A stretch of 64,000 bases of DNA from an uncultured Paracoccaceae bacterium (GTDB taxonomy: Bacteria; Pseudomonadota; Alphaproteobacteria; Rhodobacterales; Rhodobacteraceae). The DNA is taken from contig CANMPL010000004.1 of assembly GCA_947499715.1 (NCBI GenBank), forward strand, positions 248,001 to 312,000, given 5' to 3'. The position numbers were made by a program, and so were the translations under genes. A model generated the notes under the pieces. It saw nothing but the letters and a program-made list of their open reading frames with translations. It made no database searches and was not told the origin of the DNA. Of the stretch, positions 47,104 through 55,628 are shown one piece after another. How positions within the stretch are numbered: the first letter of the stretch is position 1; each line of letters starts with the position of its first letter.

Positions 47104-47679
47104 ATGTCTCGGATCATTGGTGGTTTCGCAATTTTGGCCCTGGCCGGGTGCAGTTCCGGCGGTGGTGGCGGGGGCGAGGCGTTAAGCAGGGAAGAGCAGG
47201 CAGAGACCCTGTCGGCCACGCTGGCAGCCGTCAATGTCTCAGAGCCTGCGGATCTGCCCACGACAGGGGCCGCCAGCTATGCAGGTTTCATGACGGCGGG
47301 CCTGCCGACCGGGGCAGGTGGGGCGCGCCGCGAATATCTGGGGGACCTGACGATGAATGTCGACTTCGCCGCTCCCCGCAATCAGGTCAGCGGACGGGCC
47401 GACAATTTCACCGCTGGCAATGACCGGCTGAATGGTCGTTTGCAGATCACCGGTGGCGACCTGTTCCGCAACACTGTCATCGATGAAAACTTTACGTTCA
47501 CCGGCGATGTTGACGGCACCCTATCCCAAAACGGTCGGCAATTCGTGATCGACGCAGAGATCGCAGGAGAGTTCCGCGGCCGCAATCAAGAGGGCGTTAG
47601 CGGCCTGTTGTTCGGGGATGTTGAGGGGCCGGAAGGGCAAGACATCTTCGACGGCACATTCGTCGCCGAAAAACCCTAG
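47104..47679 (+). CDS. TbpB-like beta-barrel lipoprotein, paralog 2
   Basis: 191 residues from the ATG at 47104. Lipobox LAGC (Cys15) is followed by a Gly-rich linker and a beta domain with ASYAGFMTAG, MNVDFAAPRNQVSGRADNFT and DVDGTLSQNG. The order of motifs is the same as in the upstream paralog at 46381, with the DFxxxQVxG and GTL elements aligned. The start is distinct because of the signal peptide. It is likely under its own CtrA-type promoter. The stop codon overlaps that of the opposing Hint-domain gene. Confidence 0.7.
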   Translation: MSRIIGGFAILALAGCSSGGGGGGEALSREEQAETLSATLAAVNVSEPADLPTTGAASYAGFMTAGLPTGAGGARREYLGDLTMNVDFAAPRNQVSGRADNFTAGNDRLNGRLQITGGDLFRNTVIDENFTFTGDVDGTLSQNGRQFVIDAEIAGEFRGRNQEGVSGLLFGDVEGPEGQDIFDGTFVAEKP

Positions 47680-48674
47680 CTGCGCGAGGCTTTGCGCAGC
47701 AGTTCAACCGCATCAGGTGTGGATAGAAGGCTGCCGTTCACCTCGTAATCAAGATGGTGTCGGTGGCCATGGCTGTCGCTGCCCACATCGCCCGGCAAAG
47801 CCGCGCGGGTGCGCGGGTCAACCAAAAGCGATTCAGCCGCAATTCCTTCGGCGTAAATGATCTGATGATTGTCAAAAAGCAGTTGATAATAATCAACAAA
47901 ACCGCCGTCTTGCTGGTAGACGGTGTCGTTGTTGATCAGGTGACGCACCTTGACCAAAACCTCGCTCCGGCCCGCGCCAAGCCGGTCTTGTCTTTGGTAG
48001 ACAAACAAGCGGTGGTCGGGGCTGACGATCAGGTCATTGACGTTGTGCAGCGCGTCCGCCTTGATCACGACCGGGGCAAAATCGCCAACGGCCCGCAGGG
48101 TGGTGTGCCCAATCCAGCGGATCTGTTGCGGGCCATCGTCCCGCGTCAGCACCTTGTCACCGACGTTGAGATTTTCAATCGGGACCTGTTCGCCAGAGGC
48201 CATGGTAATATGCGTCCCGCGGGTAAACGACACACAGGCCACTTCGGCAAATCGCGTTGCGGCGGCTTGGCGATCCACGCCGACAAGCCGGTAATCGGTC
48301 TTGGGCAAAAGGTTGGCCAGCGGCAAAAGATAGACGGCTTCGACGCCCTCTTGCTCAATCTCGACCATCACAAGGGCTTCGAACGTGCTGCCGTCGCGCG
48401 CCATCAGCGTCAGGCAGGAATCCAGCACCACCGCGTTGCCGGGTTTGCCCACCTCTGTGCTCTCGTCAATTTCAAAGAACAATTGTTCTTCTGACATCGC
48501 CAACGTCAATCGGGACCGGGTGGCCGTTTTCCGTAGCTGATAAATGTCATCCATCACCAATTCGTCGGCAAATGACATTGCATCCCCAAGTGCGACCCCG
48601 TCCGATACCACGAAATCGGCCGCGGCCAGAACCGGAACAGCCTGCAGACTGCGCGATGATGATGGGGTCGACAT
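47676..48674 (-). CDS. Hint-domain protein
   Basis: About 332 residues. The N-terminal ~140 residues have no recognised family. A Hint (hedgehog/intein-type) domain follows: FTRGTHITMASGEQVPIENL, then GDKVLTRDDGPQQIRWIG, the DLIVSPDHRLFV block and a C-terminal HQIIYAEGIAAESLL. The residue in the splicing Cys position is next to a Cys (ACVSFTRGT). Such proteins are common in Roseobacter genomes as possible secreted or self-processing factors. ATG at 48674 is preferred to a TTG at 48734. It converges with the TbpB-like lipoprotein. Confidence 0.82.
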   Translation of the reverse strand: MSTPSSSRSLQAVPVLAAADFVVSDGVALGDAMSFADELVMDDIYQLRKTATRSRLTLAMSEEQLFFEIDESTEVGKPGNAVVLDSCLTLMARDGSTFEALVMVEIEQEGVEAVYLLPLANLLPKTDYRLVGVDRQAAATRFAEVACVSFTRGTHITMASGEQVPIENLNVGDKVLTRDDGPQQIRWIGHTTLRAVGDFAPVVIKADALHNVNDLIVSPDHRLFVYQRQDRLGAGRSEVLVKVRHLINNDTVYQQDGGFVDYYQLLFDNHQIIYAEGIAAESLLVDPRTRAALPGDVGSDSHGHRHHLDYEVNGSLLSTPDAVELLRKASRS

Positions 48675-48804
48675 AGGTGATAAACCAAACCGTGAGGGTG
48701 CTTTAGACTTATGGTCAACCGTGACTGCCGTCAACGTAAGCTACCGCTGTATTCATAGTGCAGGCGTGTTAAGTCTGGGTGAATCTGAAGCAAAGGAAGT
48801 TGTC

Positions 48805-49581
48805 ATGGATCTCGGCATCAAAGGAAAACGGGCGCTGGTCTGCGCAAGCTCAAAGGGATTGGGCAAGGGCTGTGCAGCGGCTTTGGCAGAAGCAGGCGTT
48901 GATCTTATTCTGAACAGTCGCGGCGCAAAGGCGTTGGAGGCGACAGCAGAAGAACTGCGCGGTTTTGGCGTCTCTGTCACGACAGTCGCCGCTGATGTCG
49001 CAACCGATGCAGGGCGAAGCGCCCTGCTCGAGGCCGCGCAAGGTGTTGATATCTTGGTCAATAATGCCGGTGGCCCGCCTCCCGGCCTATGGTCCGATTG
49101 GGACCGTGACGATTTCATCGCCGCACTTGATGCCAATATGCTGGCCCCGATCGCGCTGATGAAGGCGCTTTTGCCCGGCATGATGGACCAAGGCTGGGGC
49201 CGCATCGTCAATATCACCTCTGTCTCAGTCAAAGCACCGGTCCCACAGCTTGGCCTGTCCAATTCGGCGCGCGCCGGGCTGACGGGCTATGTCGCTGGCA
49301 CGTCCCGGCAAGTGGCGCAGCACGGGGTTACGATTAACAACCTGCTCCCTGGCATTCACGCCACCGACCGGGCCGATAGCCTTGATCGTACCGTATCCGA
49401 GGCGCAGGGCATCTCCATGGCGCAGGCGCAAGAACAGCGCGCAGCGACCATTCCGGCGCACCGCTATGGCACCTCGACCGAGTTCGGCGCCGTTTGCGCC
49501 TTTTTGTGCTCGCAACATGCGGGCTTTATTGTAGGGCAGAATATCTTGCTTGACGGCGGCGCGACCAACGCAACCTTCTGA
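48805..49581 (+). CDS. SDR-family oxidoreductase with altered catalytic residues
   Basis: 258-residue Rossmann-fold SDR. The cofactor loop ASSKGLGKG replaces TGxxxGIG, and NNAG and NITSVS are present. The Tyr-x3-Lys pair is missing: the catalytic Ser (in NITSVS) is followed at the usual spacing by Ser-x3-Arg (LSNSARAGL) where Tyr-x3-Lys belongs. The C-terminal GQNILLDGGATNATF is typical of oxoacyl-ACP-reductase-like SDRs. Function unknown. ATG at 48805 follows AAAGGAA. It shares one base with the next start (TGATG). Confidence 0.87.
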   Translation: MDLGIKGKRALVCASSKGLGKGCAAALAEAGVDLILNSRGAKALEATAEELRGFGVSVTTVAADVATDAGRSALLEAAQGVDILVNNAGGPPPGLWSDWDRDDFIAALDANMLAPIALMKALLPGMMDQGWGRIVNITSVSVKAPVPQLGLSNSARAGLTGYVAGTSRQVAQHGVTINNLLPGIHATDRADSLDRTVSEAQGISMAQAQEQRAATIPAHRYGTSTEFGAVCAFLCSQHAGFIVGQNILLDGGATNATF

Positions 49582-50699
49582 TGGCGCAAGGATTTAGCCT
49601 AAAGGACGATCTGTTCAACGCGACCACCGTGTCGCGGCTCGGTGGCTATTTTGAAGGCGCAGGGGTGTTTGCTTCTGCGCCTTTTGAGGCGGCCGTGATG
49701 GCCCGGATGCCGCCATTGGAGCTGAAAGAGCGGATCAACATGATTGCGGAGGTGCTGGCGGACTTCCTGCCGCCAGACTTTCAAGCCGCCGCGCAGGCCA
49801 TTCACGGCGCGTTGCCACCGCCTTTGGACCCCACAAAGACCGACGATGATTTTGGGCATTTCATCTTTGCGCCTTTGGGGGTTTATGTTGAAAATCATGG
49901 ACTTGAGGGTCATCTTTCAACCTCGTTGGACCTGCTGGAGGCGCTGACGCAACGCTTCTCGATGGAATTTTCGATCCGCGCTTTCCTCAATGCACATCCC
50001 GATGCAACCTTGTCGCGGATGCAGGATTGGGCCGGACACGACCACTATCACGTGCGGCGTTTGGTCAGCGAAGGCACCCGGCCCAAGTTACCGTGGGGCC
50101 AAGGCATTGGGATCGGGCCGGATCGGACCATGGATTTGTTGGACCGCCTGCATCATGACCCGACCCGTTTTGTCACACGATCTGTGGCGAACCACCTGAA
50201 TGATATCACAAAATCGGACCCGGATCTTGTGTTGGATCGGCTTGGCGCATGGGCAAAAGTGGGGCGTCAGTCGCAAAAGGAATTGGATTGGATGACCCGG
50301 CACGCGCTGCGCGGCCTTGTCAAAGCAGGGCATCCCGGTGCGATGCAGCAATTGGGTTATGCGCCAGACGTTGCCCTGTCGCAGGCAGATATTCAGATCT
50401 CTCCACAGGCCATTACAATAGGTGATGCCGGTCAAATCGCCGCGACGTTGTGCTGCAACGCCGACGCGCCGCTGATCGTCGACTACGTCATTGATTTTGT
50501 GAAATCGAACGGCAGGACAGCACCAAAAGTATTTAAATTGAAAGTCTTGCAGGCCAAAGCTGATGTGCCGATCTCAATCCGGAAGAAGCATCTGTTCAAG
50601 AAAGGTGCCACGACATTCACCCATTACCCCGGCGGACATCGCGTTCATTTGCAGGTAAACGGGCGCAAGGCCGCATCGACTGACTTCATCTTGTCCTAG
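49581..50699 (+). CDS. AlkC-like DNA alkylation repair protein with C-terminal Ig-like domain
   Basis: 372 residues. The N-terminal ~260 residues are helical HEAT-like repeats with PFEAAVMARMPPLELKERI, FSIRAFLNAHPDATLSRM and SVANHLNDITKSDPDLVLD, the last resembling the AlkC/AlkD groove. A C-terminal beta domain (about 275-372; LIVDYVIDFVKSNG, KVFKLK, VHLQVNGRKAASTDFIL) looks like the Ig-like domain that some AlkC glycosylases carry and need for activity. It would excise 3-methyladenine-type lesions. It is coupled to the SDR gene. Confidence 0.85.
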   Translation: MAQGFSLKDDLFNATTVSRLGGYFEGAGVFASAPFEAAVMARMPPLELKERINMIAEVLADFLPPDFQAAAQAIHGALPPPLDPTKTDDDFGHFIFAPLGVYVENHGLEGHLSTSLDLLEALTQRFSMEFSIRAFLNAHPDATLSRMQDWAGHDHYHVRRLVSEGTRPKLPWGQGIGIGPDRTMDLLDRLHHDPTRFVTRSVANHLNDITKSDPDLVLDRLGAWAKVGRQSQKELDWMTRHALRGLVKAGHPGAMQQLGYAPDVALSQADIQISPQAITIGDAGQIAATLCCNADAPLIVDYVIDFVKSNGRTAPKVFKLKVLQAKADVPISIRKKHLFKKGATTFTHYPGGHRVHLQVNGRKAASTDFILS

Positions 50700-50752
50700 G
50701 GCGGGATCGTTGTTAGGTCGAAACCTGACTGAATTGCTCAAGAGTTTGCACC

Positions 50753-51826
50753 ATGACCACCCCCCGGCTTGAGATTGCGCAGATCACGAAGGCGTTTGAT
50801 GGCCGCCGGATTGTCGATGGCATCGACCTGTCTGTGATGCCGGGGCAGGTCACCTGTCTGCTGGGGCCATCGGGCTGCGGCAAATCCACGACCTTGCGGA
50901 TGATCGCCGGGGTCGAGATGCAGGACAGCGGCACGATCCATGTTGATGGCAAGCTGGTTTGCGATACCGTGAACCATGTCCCGCCAGAGGGACGCGGCAT
51001 TGGGCTTATGTTTCAGGACTTTGCGCTCTTTCCGCATCTGACCGTGGCGCAGAACGTGGGCTTTGGCCTGCCGCGTCGCGGCTGTGAACCGCGGATAAAG
51101 GAATTGCTGCGCAAGGTGGGGATGTTGCGCCATATTGACCGCTATCCGCACGAACTTTCGGGGGGCGAACAGCAGCGCGTTGCACTTGCCCGTGCTTTGG
51201 CGCCAAAGCCCGGCATCATGCTGATGGACGAACCGTTCTCTGGCCTTGATGACCGCCTGCGCGACGATATCCGGGACGAGACGCTGGATGTGCTCAAGGA
51301 AGAAGGTGCCGCTGTGCTGCTTGTCACGCACGAGCCGGGCGAGGCCATGCGCATGGCGGATGAAATTGCCCTGATGCGCGATGGGCGGATCGTCCAGCGC
51401 GGCGCGCCCTACAACATATACAATGCGCCTGTTGATCTCAAAGCAGCGTCTTTCTTTAGCGATATCAATGTAATCCAGGGCAAAGTTGAAGGTGCGCTGA
51501 CCGACACGCCGTTTGGTCAATTCCTTGCGCCGGGCGTGTCTGACGGGACAGAAGTGGATATCTGCATCCGTCCTCAGCATCTCAAGATTGATTTTGATCG
51601 GCAGGGCCGTGGTCCCAACCCAACCCCCGCCGAGGGCACGCCCGCCCGCGGCATCGTGCGCCGGTCGCGGTTCATGGGCAACGAAAGCCTTGTGGAATTC
51701 ACGATGGATTATGACGGATCGGTGTTGCGCGCCGTGGTGCCGTCGGTGTTTCTGCCGCAGCCGGGCACGGCACTTTGGATCATGATCCGCCGCGACCGCT
51801 GTTTTGTCTTTCCGCGTGCGGCCTAA
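50753..51826 (+). CDS. ABC transporter ATP-binding protein, FbpC-like
   Basis: 357-residue transport ATPase of the iron/spermidine/sulfate group. Walker A GPSGCGKST (38-46), Q-loop Q88, signature LSGGEQ (135-140), Walker B LMDE (157-160), D-loop SGLD and the H-loop His in VTHEP. A C-terminal TOBE-type domain starts near 240. The substrate is best guessed as Fe3+, by resemblance to FbpC. No permease or binding-protein gene is next to it, so it is an orphan here. It converges with a DUF1289 gene, overlapping by four bases. Confidence 0.88.
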   Translation: MTTPRLEIAQITKAFDGRRIVDGIDLSVMPGQVTCLLGPSGCGKSTTLRMIAGVEMQDSGTIHVDGKLVCDTVNHVPPEGRGIGLMFQDFALFPHLTVAQNVGFGLPRRGCEPRIKELLRKVGMLRHIDRYPHELSGGEQQRVALARALAPKPGIMLMDEPFSGLDDRLRDDIRDETLDVLKEEGAAVLLVTHEPGEAMRMADEIALMRDGRIVQRGAPYNIYNAPVDLKAASFFSDINVIQGKVEGALTDTPFGQFLAPGVSDGTEVDICIRPQHLKIDFDRQGRGPNPTPAEGTPARGIVRRSRFMGNESLVEFTMDYDGSVLRAVVPSVFLPQPGTALWIMIRRDRCFVFPRAA

Positions 51827-52050
51827 CCCAGTCGCGCTGCGCGCCCACCACGCCGCCGGGTCAGTTTGGACCGCCGATCTTCCAACTCTGCCATGACGCC
51901 CGCGCGCTGATCTGGCGTCATACCAGACCAAGCACCGATTTCATCGATAGAGCGCAGGCACCCGGTGCACAGCCGGCTTTCCGGCTGGATCACGCAGATC
52001 TTGATGCAGGGGCTTTCAATTTCGGCCCGCTTCCAGACGTCATCGCTCAT
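51823..52050 (-). CDS. DUF1289 family protein
   Basis: 75-residue protein with the family Cys pattern SPCIKICVIQP, LCTGCLRSIDEI, giving four Cys that may bind zinc or an iron-sulfur cluster. Conserved and short in proteobacteria, function unknown. The start overlaps the ruvX stop (ATGA), so it is co-translated with ruvX and ccmI. A basic tail (RRSKLTRRRGGRAARLG) may bind nucleic acid. Confidence 0.9.
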   Translation of the reverse strand: MSDDVWKRAEIESPCIKICVIQPESRLCTGCLRSIDEIGAWSGMTPDQRAGVMAELEDRRSKLTRRRGGRAARLG

Positions 52051-52523
52051 GTCGAACTCCTCAGGTGCGCCAGCCGGTCCAGCAATCCTTGCAAGATATA
52101 CGCCGCCGCGACGTGGTCGATCAGCTCTCCGCGACGTTTGCGGGACATATCCGCCTCAAGCATGGCGCGTTCGGCGGCCACGGTCGACAGGCGCTCATCC
52201 CAGAATGTGATCGGCAGCGGCGTCAGCTTCTCCAGATTGCGGGCAAAGGCGCGGGTGGCCTGACAGCGCGGCCCTTCAGAGCCATCCATGTTCATCGGCA
52301 GCCCCAACACAAGGCCCACCACCTCGCGCTTTGCACAAAGCTCCAGCAGCTTTGCGGCATCAACGCCGAATTTCTTGCGCTTGATCGTTTCTACCGGGGT
52401 CGCCACACCGCGCATCCGGTCAGAGATCGCGACCCCTAGGGTCACCGTCCCAAGGTCCAGCCCGGCCAGCGCGCCCATGCCCGGCAGCGTGGCTGCAAAG
52501 TCTGCTGGATCATCGCAAATCAT
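52047..52523 (-). CDS. ruvX: Putative pre-16S rRNA nuclease / Holliday junction resolvase
   Basis: YqgF/RuvX family, 158 residues, RNase-H fold. GLDLGTVTLGVAISD carries the first metal Asp, LVLGLPMNMDGSEGPR the second motif and FWDERLSTVAAE the third, with a final Asp in LIDHVAAAYILQ. The family processes the 5' end of 16S rRNA in E. coli. It overlaps ccmI upstream and the DUF1289 gene downstream by four bases each. Confidence 0.93.
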   Translation of the reverse strand: MICDDPADFAATLPGMGALAGLDLGTVTLGVAISDRMRGVATPVETIKRKKFGVDAAKLLELCAKREVVGLVLGLPMNMDGSEGPRCQATRAFARNLEKLTPLPITFWDERLSTVAAERAMLEADMSRKRRGELIDHVAAAYILQGLLDRLAHLRSST

Positions 52524-53713
52524 TCCACAATGCCTGCGTCTTGTGCGGCCTGCGCCAATAACGCCATTGCGTCTTCATCTGCTGCAAAAACGGTCCGCGC
52601 CTCGGCCCAGATCAGCCCGGCCTGATCCACGTCGCCCAAGACACCATAAGCGGTAATCAGTCGCGCCCAATCGGCGGCTGTGCCGCCTTCGGTGGCCAAT
52701 CGGTCCGACAGGCTGGCAACCATATTCCCGATCATCGCTGCGCGGTCTTCGGGCGTCATATCTTGTGCATTGGCAATGTCTGCGGCTGATGGTCCGCGCA
52801 CCTCTGGCGGGGTGTAACTCACGCCAGCACGCGCTGCGGCATCTGCAATCTGCAACCGGGCAAGGGCGCTGTGATAGCCATCGGGTTCATCCTCGACCAG
52901 CGGCCGCCACAGGCGAAACGCGATATCGGACCGGTCGGTTTGGTCGTAAAGCGCGCCCATGTGATAGCGCGCGGCGATATTGTCGGGGTCACGTGCAAGA
53001 AGCGCGCGGATCACGTCTTCCGCCTCGGGCGAGACATAGCCGTCGGTCGCCAGCGTCATCAGATCCAACTGGCGGCGCAGGTCTTCATCCGTTGCCGCAT
53101 CGCCCTTAAGCGCCACAACCCGGCCCTGTGCTGAGGCTGCATCTGCATAGTTGCGCAATTCCGCTTCGTGATAGGCCAGCAATTCCCAGCCCTGCAGGTC
53201 GTCTGGACGGACCGGCATCAGCGCCCGTAACTCCGCAACGCTGGCCAGATAGGCAGCAGGCGGATTGACGGGCGGCGGGGTGGGGGCTGCGGCCTCCAGC
53301 GCGGCTTGGCTGGGGCGGTTTTCGCGCATCGCCTCAGAGGTCGCCAAGCGCTGCGCCAAGGGTTGATCCGGCACGCCGGGCGACCCAATCTGCCAATAGA
53401 CACCCGCGCTAATCGCAATGGCACAAGCGGCAATCACACCTGCCGCAACCGGGCTCTTGCCAAGGGTGCCGCGGTCCTTTGGCGCGGCATTTGCCGCCAG
53501 AAGGCGCCGGGCGACCTCGGTCCGGGCGCGCTCTGCTTCGCTTTCGTCAAGAATATCGCGGGCCAGATCACGCTCAATCTCGGCCAGTTGTGCGGTGTAG
53601 ATCGCCACATCCGTGCCTGATCCATCGTCTGATTCAGGCGGCAACAACAGCGGCTTGACCAGGGTCCAAAGAACCATGGCCGTCAGTGCCGCAACAATCG
53701 CCCAAAACAACAT
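52520..53713 (-). CDS. ccmI: Cytochrome c-type biogenesis protein CcmI
   Basis: Apocytochrome c chaperone that presents the polypeptide to the heme lyase. 397 residues. N-terminal helix (3-24), a cytoplasmic loop with a Leu/Glu-rich helix, a second helix (about 90-111), and a periplasmic TPR region (YLASVAELRALMPVRP, then ELLAYHEAELRNYADAA). No other ccm gene is in the window. It heads the ruvX-DUF1289 unit and is divergent from soxB across a 192-base gap. Confidence 0.92.
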   Translation of the reverse strand: MLFWAIVAALTAMVLWTLVKPLLLPPESDDGSGTDVAIYTAQLAEIERDLARDILDESEAERARTEVARRLLAANAAPKDRGTLGKSPVAAGVIAACAIAISAGVYWQIGSPGVPDQPLAQRLATSEAMRENRPSQAALEAAAPTPPPVNPPAAYLASVAELRALMPVRPDDLQGWELLAYHEAELRNYADAASAQGRVVALKGDAATDEDLRRQLDLMTLATDGYVSPEAEDVIRALLARDPDNIAARYHMGALYDQTDRSDIAFRLWRPLVEDEPDGYHSALARLQIADAAARAGVSYTPPEVRGPSAADIANAQDMTPEDRAAMIGNMVASLSDRLATEGGTAADWARLITAYGVLGDVDQAGLIWAEARTVFAADEDAMALLAQAAQDAGIVE

Positions 53714-53905
53714 CCGTTCCCCTTTGTCTTCGCCCTCTACTTAGGTCCTCAGCGCACGGGTGGAAAGGCACCAGCGGTCGCATTTGGTTGATCCATGCAT
53801 TTGATGTCGCAAATCTGATCTCGCGTGCCGCTGTGGGTATCCTTTTCAACCCTGCATCGGGCCAGTAAGTCCTAAGCAGGGCCATGCCTTGAGGGGAATC
53901 GACAC

Positions 53906-55150
53906 ATGAAACGATATTCAGCGTTTGCCATCGCCAAAGAGGCGTTTCGCCAGCACACAGGCTGGGATCGCGCGTGGCGTTCGCCCGAACCCAAAAAGAA
54001 ATACGATGTGATCATCGTGGGCGCTGGCGGTCATGGTCTGGCGACGGCCTATTTTCTGGGCAAGAACTTTGGAATCACCAATGTCGCCGTGATCGAAAAA
54101 GGGTGGCTGGGCGGTGGTAACACCGGCCGCAACACCACGATCATCCGCTCCAACTATCTGCAAGACCCCTCTGCCGCGATCTATGAAAAAGCGCGCAGCT
54201 TGTATGAAACCATGAGCCAGGACCTCAACTACAACGTCATGTTCAGCCCTCGTGGCGTGCTGATGCTGGCGCAGACCGAACACGAGGTGCGCGGCTATAA
54301 GCGCACCGCCCACGCCAACAGTCTGCAAGGGGTGACGACCGAATGGGTCGGCCCGCAAAAGGTCAAGGAAATCTGCCCGATCATGAATATCGACGGGCCG
54401 CGCTACCCGGTGCTGGGCGGCTTGTGGCAGGCCCGTGGCGGCACGGCACGCCATGACGCCGTGGCTTGGGGCTATGCGCGGGCGTGTTCAGACATGGGCA
54501 TGGATGTCATCCAGCAATGCGAAGTCACCGGGGTTACGACTTCGGGTGGTAAAGTGACGGGTGTGAACACCACCAAAGGCGACATCGCCTGCGATAAGCT
54601 TGGTATGGTTGTGGCGGGCCACGCCTCTGTTCTGGCCTCGATGGCGGGGTTCCAGCTACCGATTGAGAGCGTGCCACTGCAGGCGCTGGTGTCAGAGCCG
54701 ATCAAGCCCTGCATGGATATCGTAGTGATGGCGAACACGGTGCACGGTTACATGTCGCAGTCCGACAAGGGCGAAATGGTCATTGGCGGCGGGACCGATG
54801 GCCACAACGCCTATACCCAGCGCGGATCGTTCCACCATATCGAGGAAACCGTGCGGGCGCTGGTCGAAACCTTCCCGATGATCGCAAACCTCAAGATGCT
54901 GCGCCAATGGGGCGGGATCGTCGATGTGACGGGCGACCGGTCCCCGATCCTGTCCAAAACCCCGGTCGAGGGCATCTTTGTGAACTGCGGCTGGGGCACT
55001 GGTGGGTTCAAGGCGATTCCGGGATCTGGTTGGGCCATGGCAGAGCTGATGGCCAAGGGGCACTCTCCGCTGACCGAAGAATTCAACATGTTCCGCTTCC
55101 GTGAGGGCAAATTCATCGACGAAAGCGTTGCAGCCGGGGTGGCGCATTGA
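53906..55150 (+). CDS. soxB: Sarcosine oxidase beta subunit
   Basis: FAD subunit of heterotetrameric sarcosine oxidase, which demethylates sarcosine to glycine, formaldehyde or methylene-THF, and hydrogen peroxide. 414 residues. VIIVGAGGHGLATAYFLG is the FAD-binding motif; the region near HGYMSQSDKGEMVIGGG and GWGTGGFKAIPGSGW is family-typical, and the covalent-FMN His lies in this subunit. GAGGGGA precedes the ATG. Upstream gap 53714-53905 has two GCATTTG repeats but no certain promoter. Confidence 0.95.
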   Translation: MKRYSAFAIAKEAFRQHTGWDRAWRSPEPKKKYDVIIVGAGGHGLATAYFLGKNFGITNVAVIEKGWLGGGNTGRNTTIIRSNYLQDPSAAIYEKARSLYETMSQDLNYNVMFSPRGVLMLAQTEHEVRGYKRTAHANSLQGVTTEWVGPQKVKEICPIMNIDGPRYPVLGGLWQARGGTARHDAVAWGYARACSDMGMDVIQQCEVTGVTTSGGKVTGVNTTKGDIACDKLGMVVAGHASVLASMAGFQLPIESVPLQALVSEPIKPCMDIVVMANTVHGYMSQSDKGEMVIGGGTDGHNAYTQRGSFHHIEETVRALVETFPMIANLKMLRQWGGIVDVTGDRSPILSKTPVEGIFVNCGWGTGGFKAIPGSGWAMAELMAKGHSPLTEEFNMFRFREGKFIDESVAAGVAH

Positions 55151-55286
55151 TGGTCTGGGCAATCTCTAGCGCATCGGCAGGGTGCGATCCGGCCAGCCAC
55201 CGCCCAAATCGTCCGGGGAAATCCGCCGATCTGGCAATGGCCGGGCAGGGCGTCAGGATGGGGTCACCTTCAAAGGAGACTTCATC

Positions 55287-55487
55287 ATGGTTGACTACAC
55301 CACTGGAAAGACCGGCAGCAGCGGCATCGGCCTCTACCTTATTGCAGGCGTTGTCGTCCTTGTGCTGCTTTATGCGCTTTTCGCAGGCGGCGGCGGGACG
55401 GGCACCATTGATCCTGCAACGCTTGGCGAAGACCCCGGCGCTGCACTCGCCGTTGAACCCGAAGCGGCACCTGCCGTCACCGAATAA
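55287..55487 (+). CDS. Small single-pass membrane protein in the sarcosine oxidase operon
   Basis: 65 residues from the ATG at 55287, which has AAGGAGA upstream. One transmembrane helix (about 14-34) followed by a Gly-rich stretch and an Ala/Glu/Pro-rich tail. No known family. It lies between soxB and soxD; soxBDAG genes are normally contiguous, so this is an insertion of a small gene into the operon. A 141-base gap with the second copy of the 36-bp phased repeat follows before soxD. Confidence 0.6.
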   Translation: MVDYTTGKTGSSGIGLYLIAGVVVLVLLYALFAGGGGTGTIDPATLGEDPGAALAVEPEAAPAVTE

Positions 55488-55560
55488 CCCCCAACACCAC
55501 TCACACACTGATGGCGGCCGCAGCGATGCGGTCGCCTTTGGTCGTTTGCGGAAATCCTAT

Positions 55561-55596
55561 GCATGGGTTGTGTATAGGTTGTGCATTGGTTCTGCA
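55561..55596 (-). repeat. 36-bp phased repeat element, copy 2 (three 11-bp units)
   Basis: Reading + strand: CATGGGTTGTG (55562-55572), TATAGGTTGTG (55573-55583), CATTGGTTCTG (55584-55594). On the minus strand this reads CAGAACCAATG, CACAACCTATA, CACAACCCATG, flanked by TG and C, the same order as the copy at 10411-10446. It ends 32 bases before the soxD start. Confidence 0.75.
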
Positions 55597-55628
55597 CGGA
55601 GTGTGCATCCTAGTTTTGAGGCCTTTTC

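Noticed and set aside
53780-53803. Direct repeat GCATTTG, 17 bases apart, in the ccmI-soxB gap
   Set aside because: Two short AT-rich copies of seven bases are within chance in this gap; no third copy or symmetry supports an operator.
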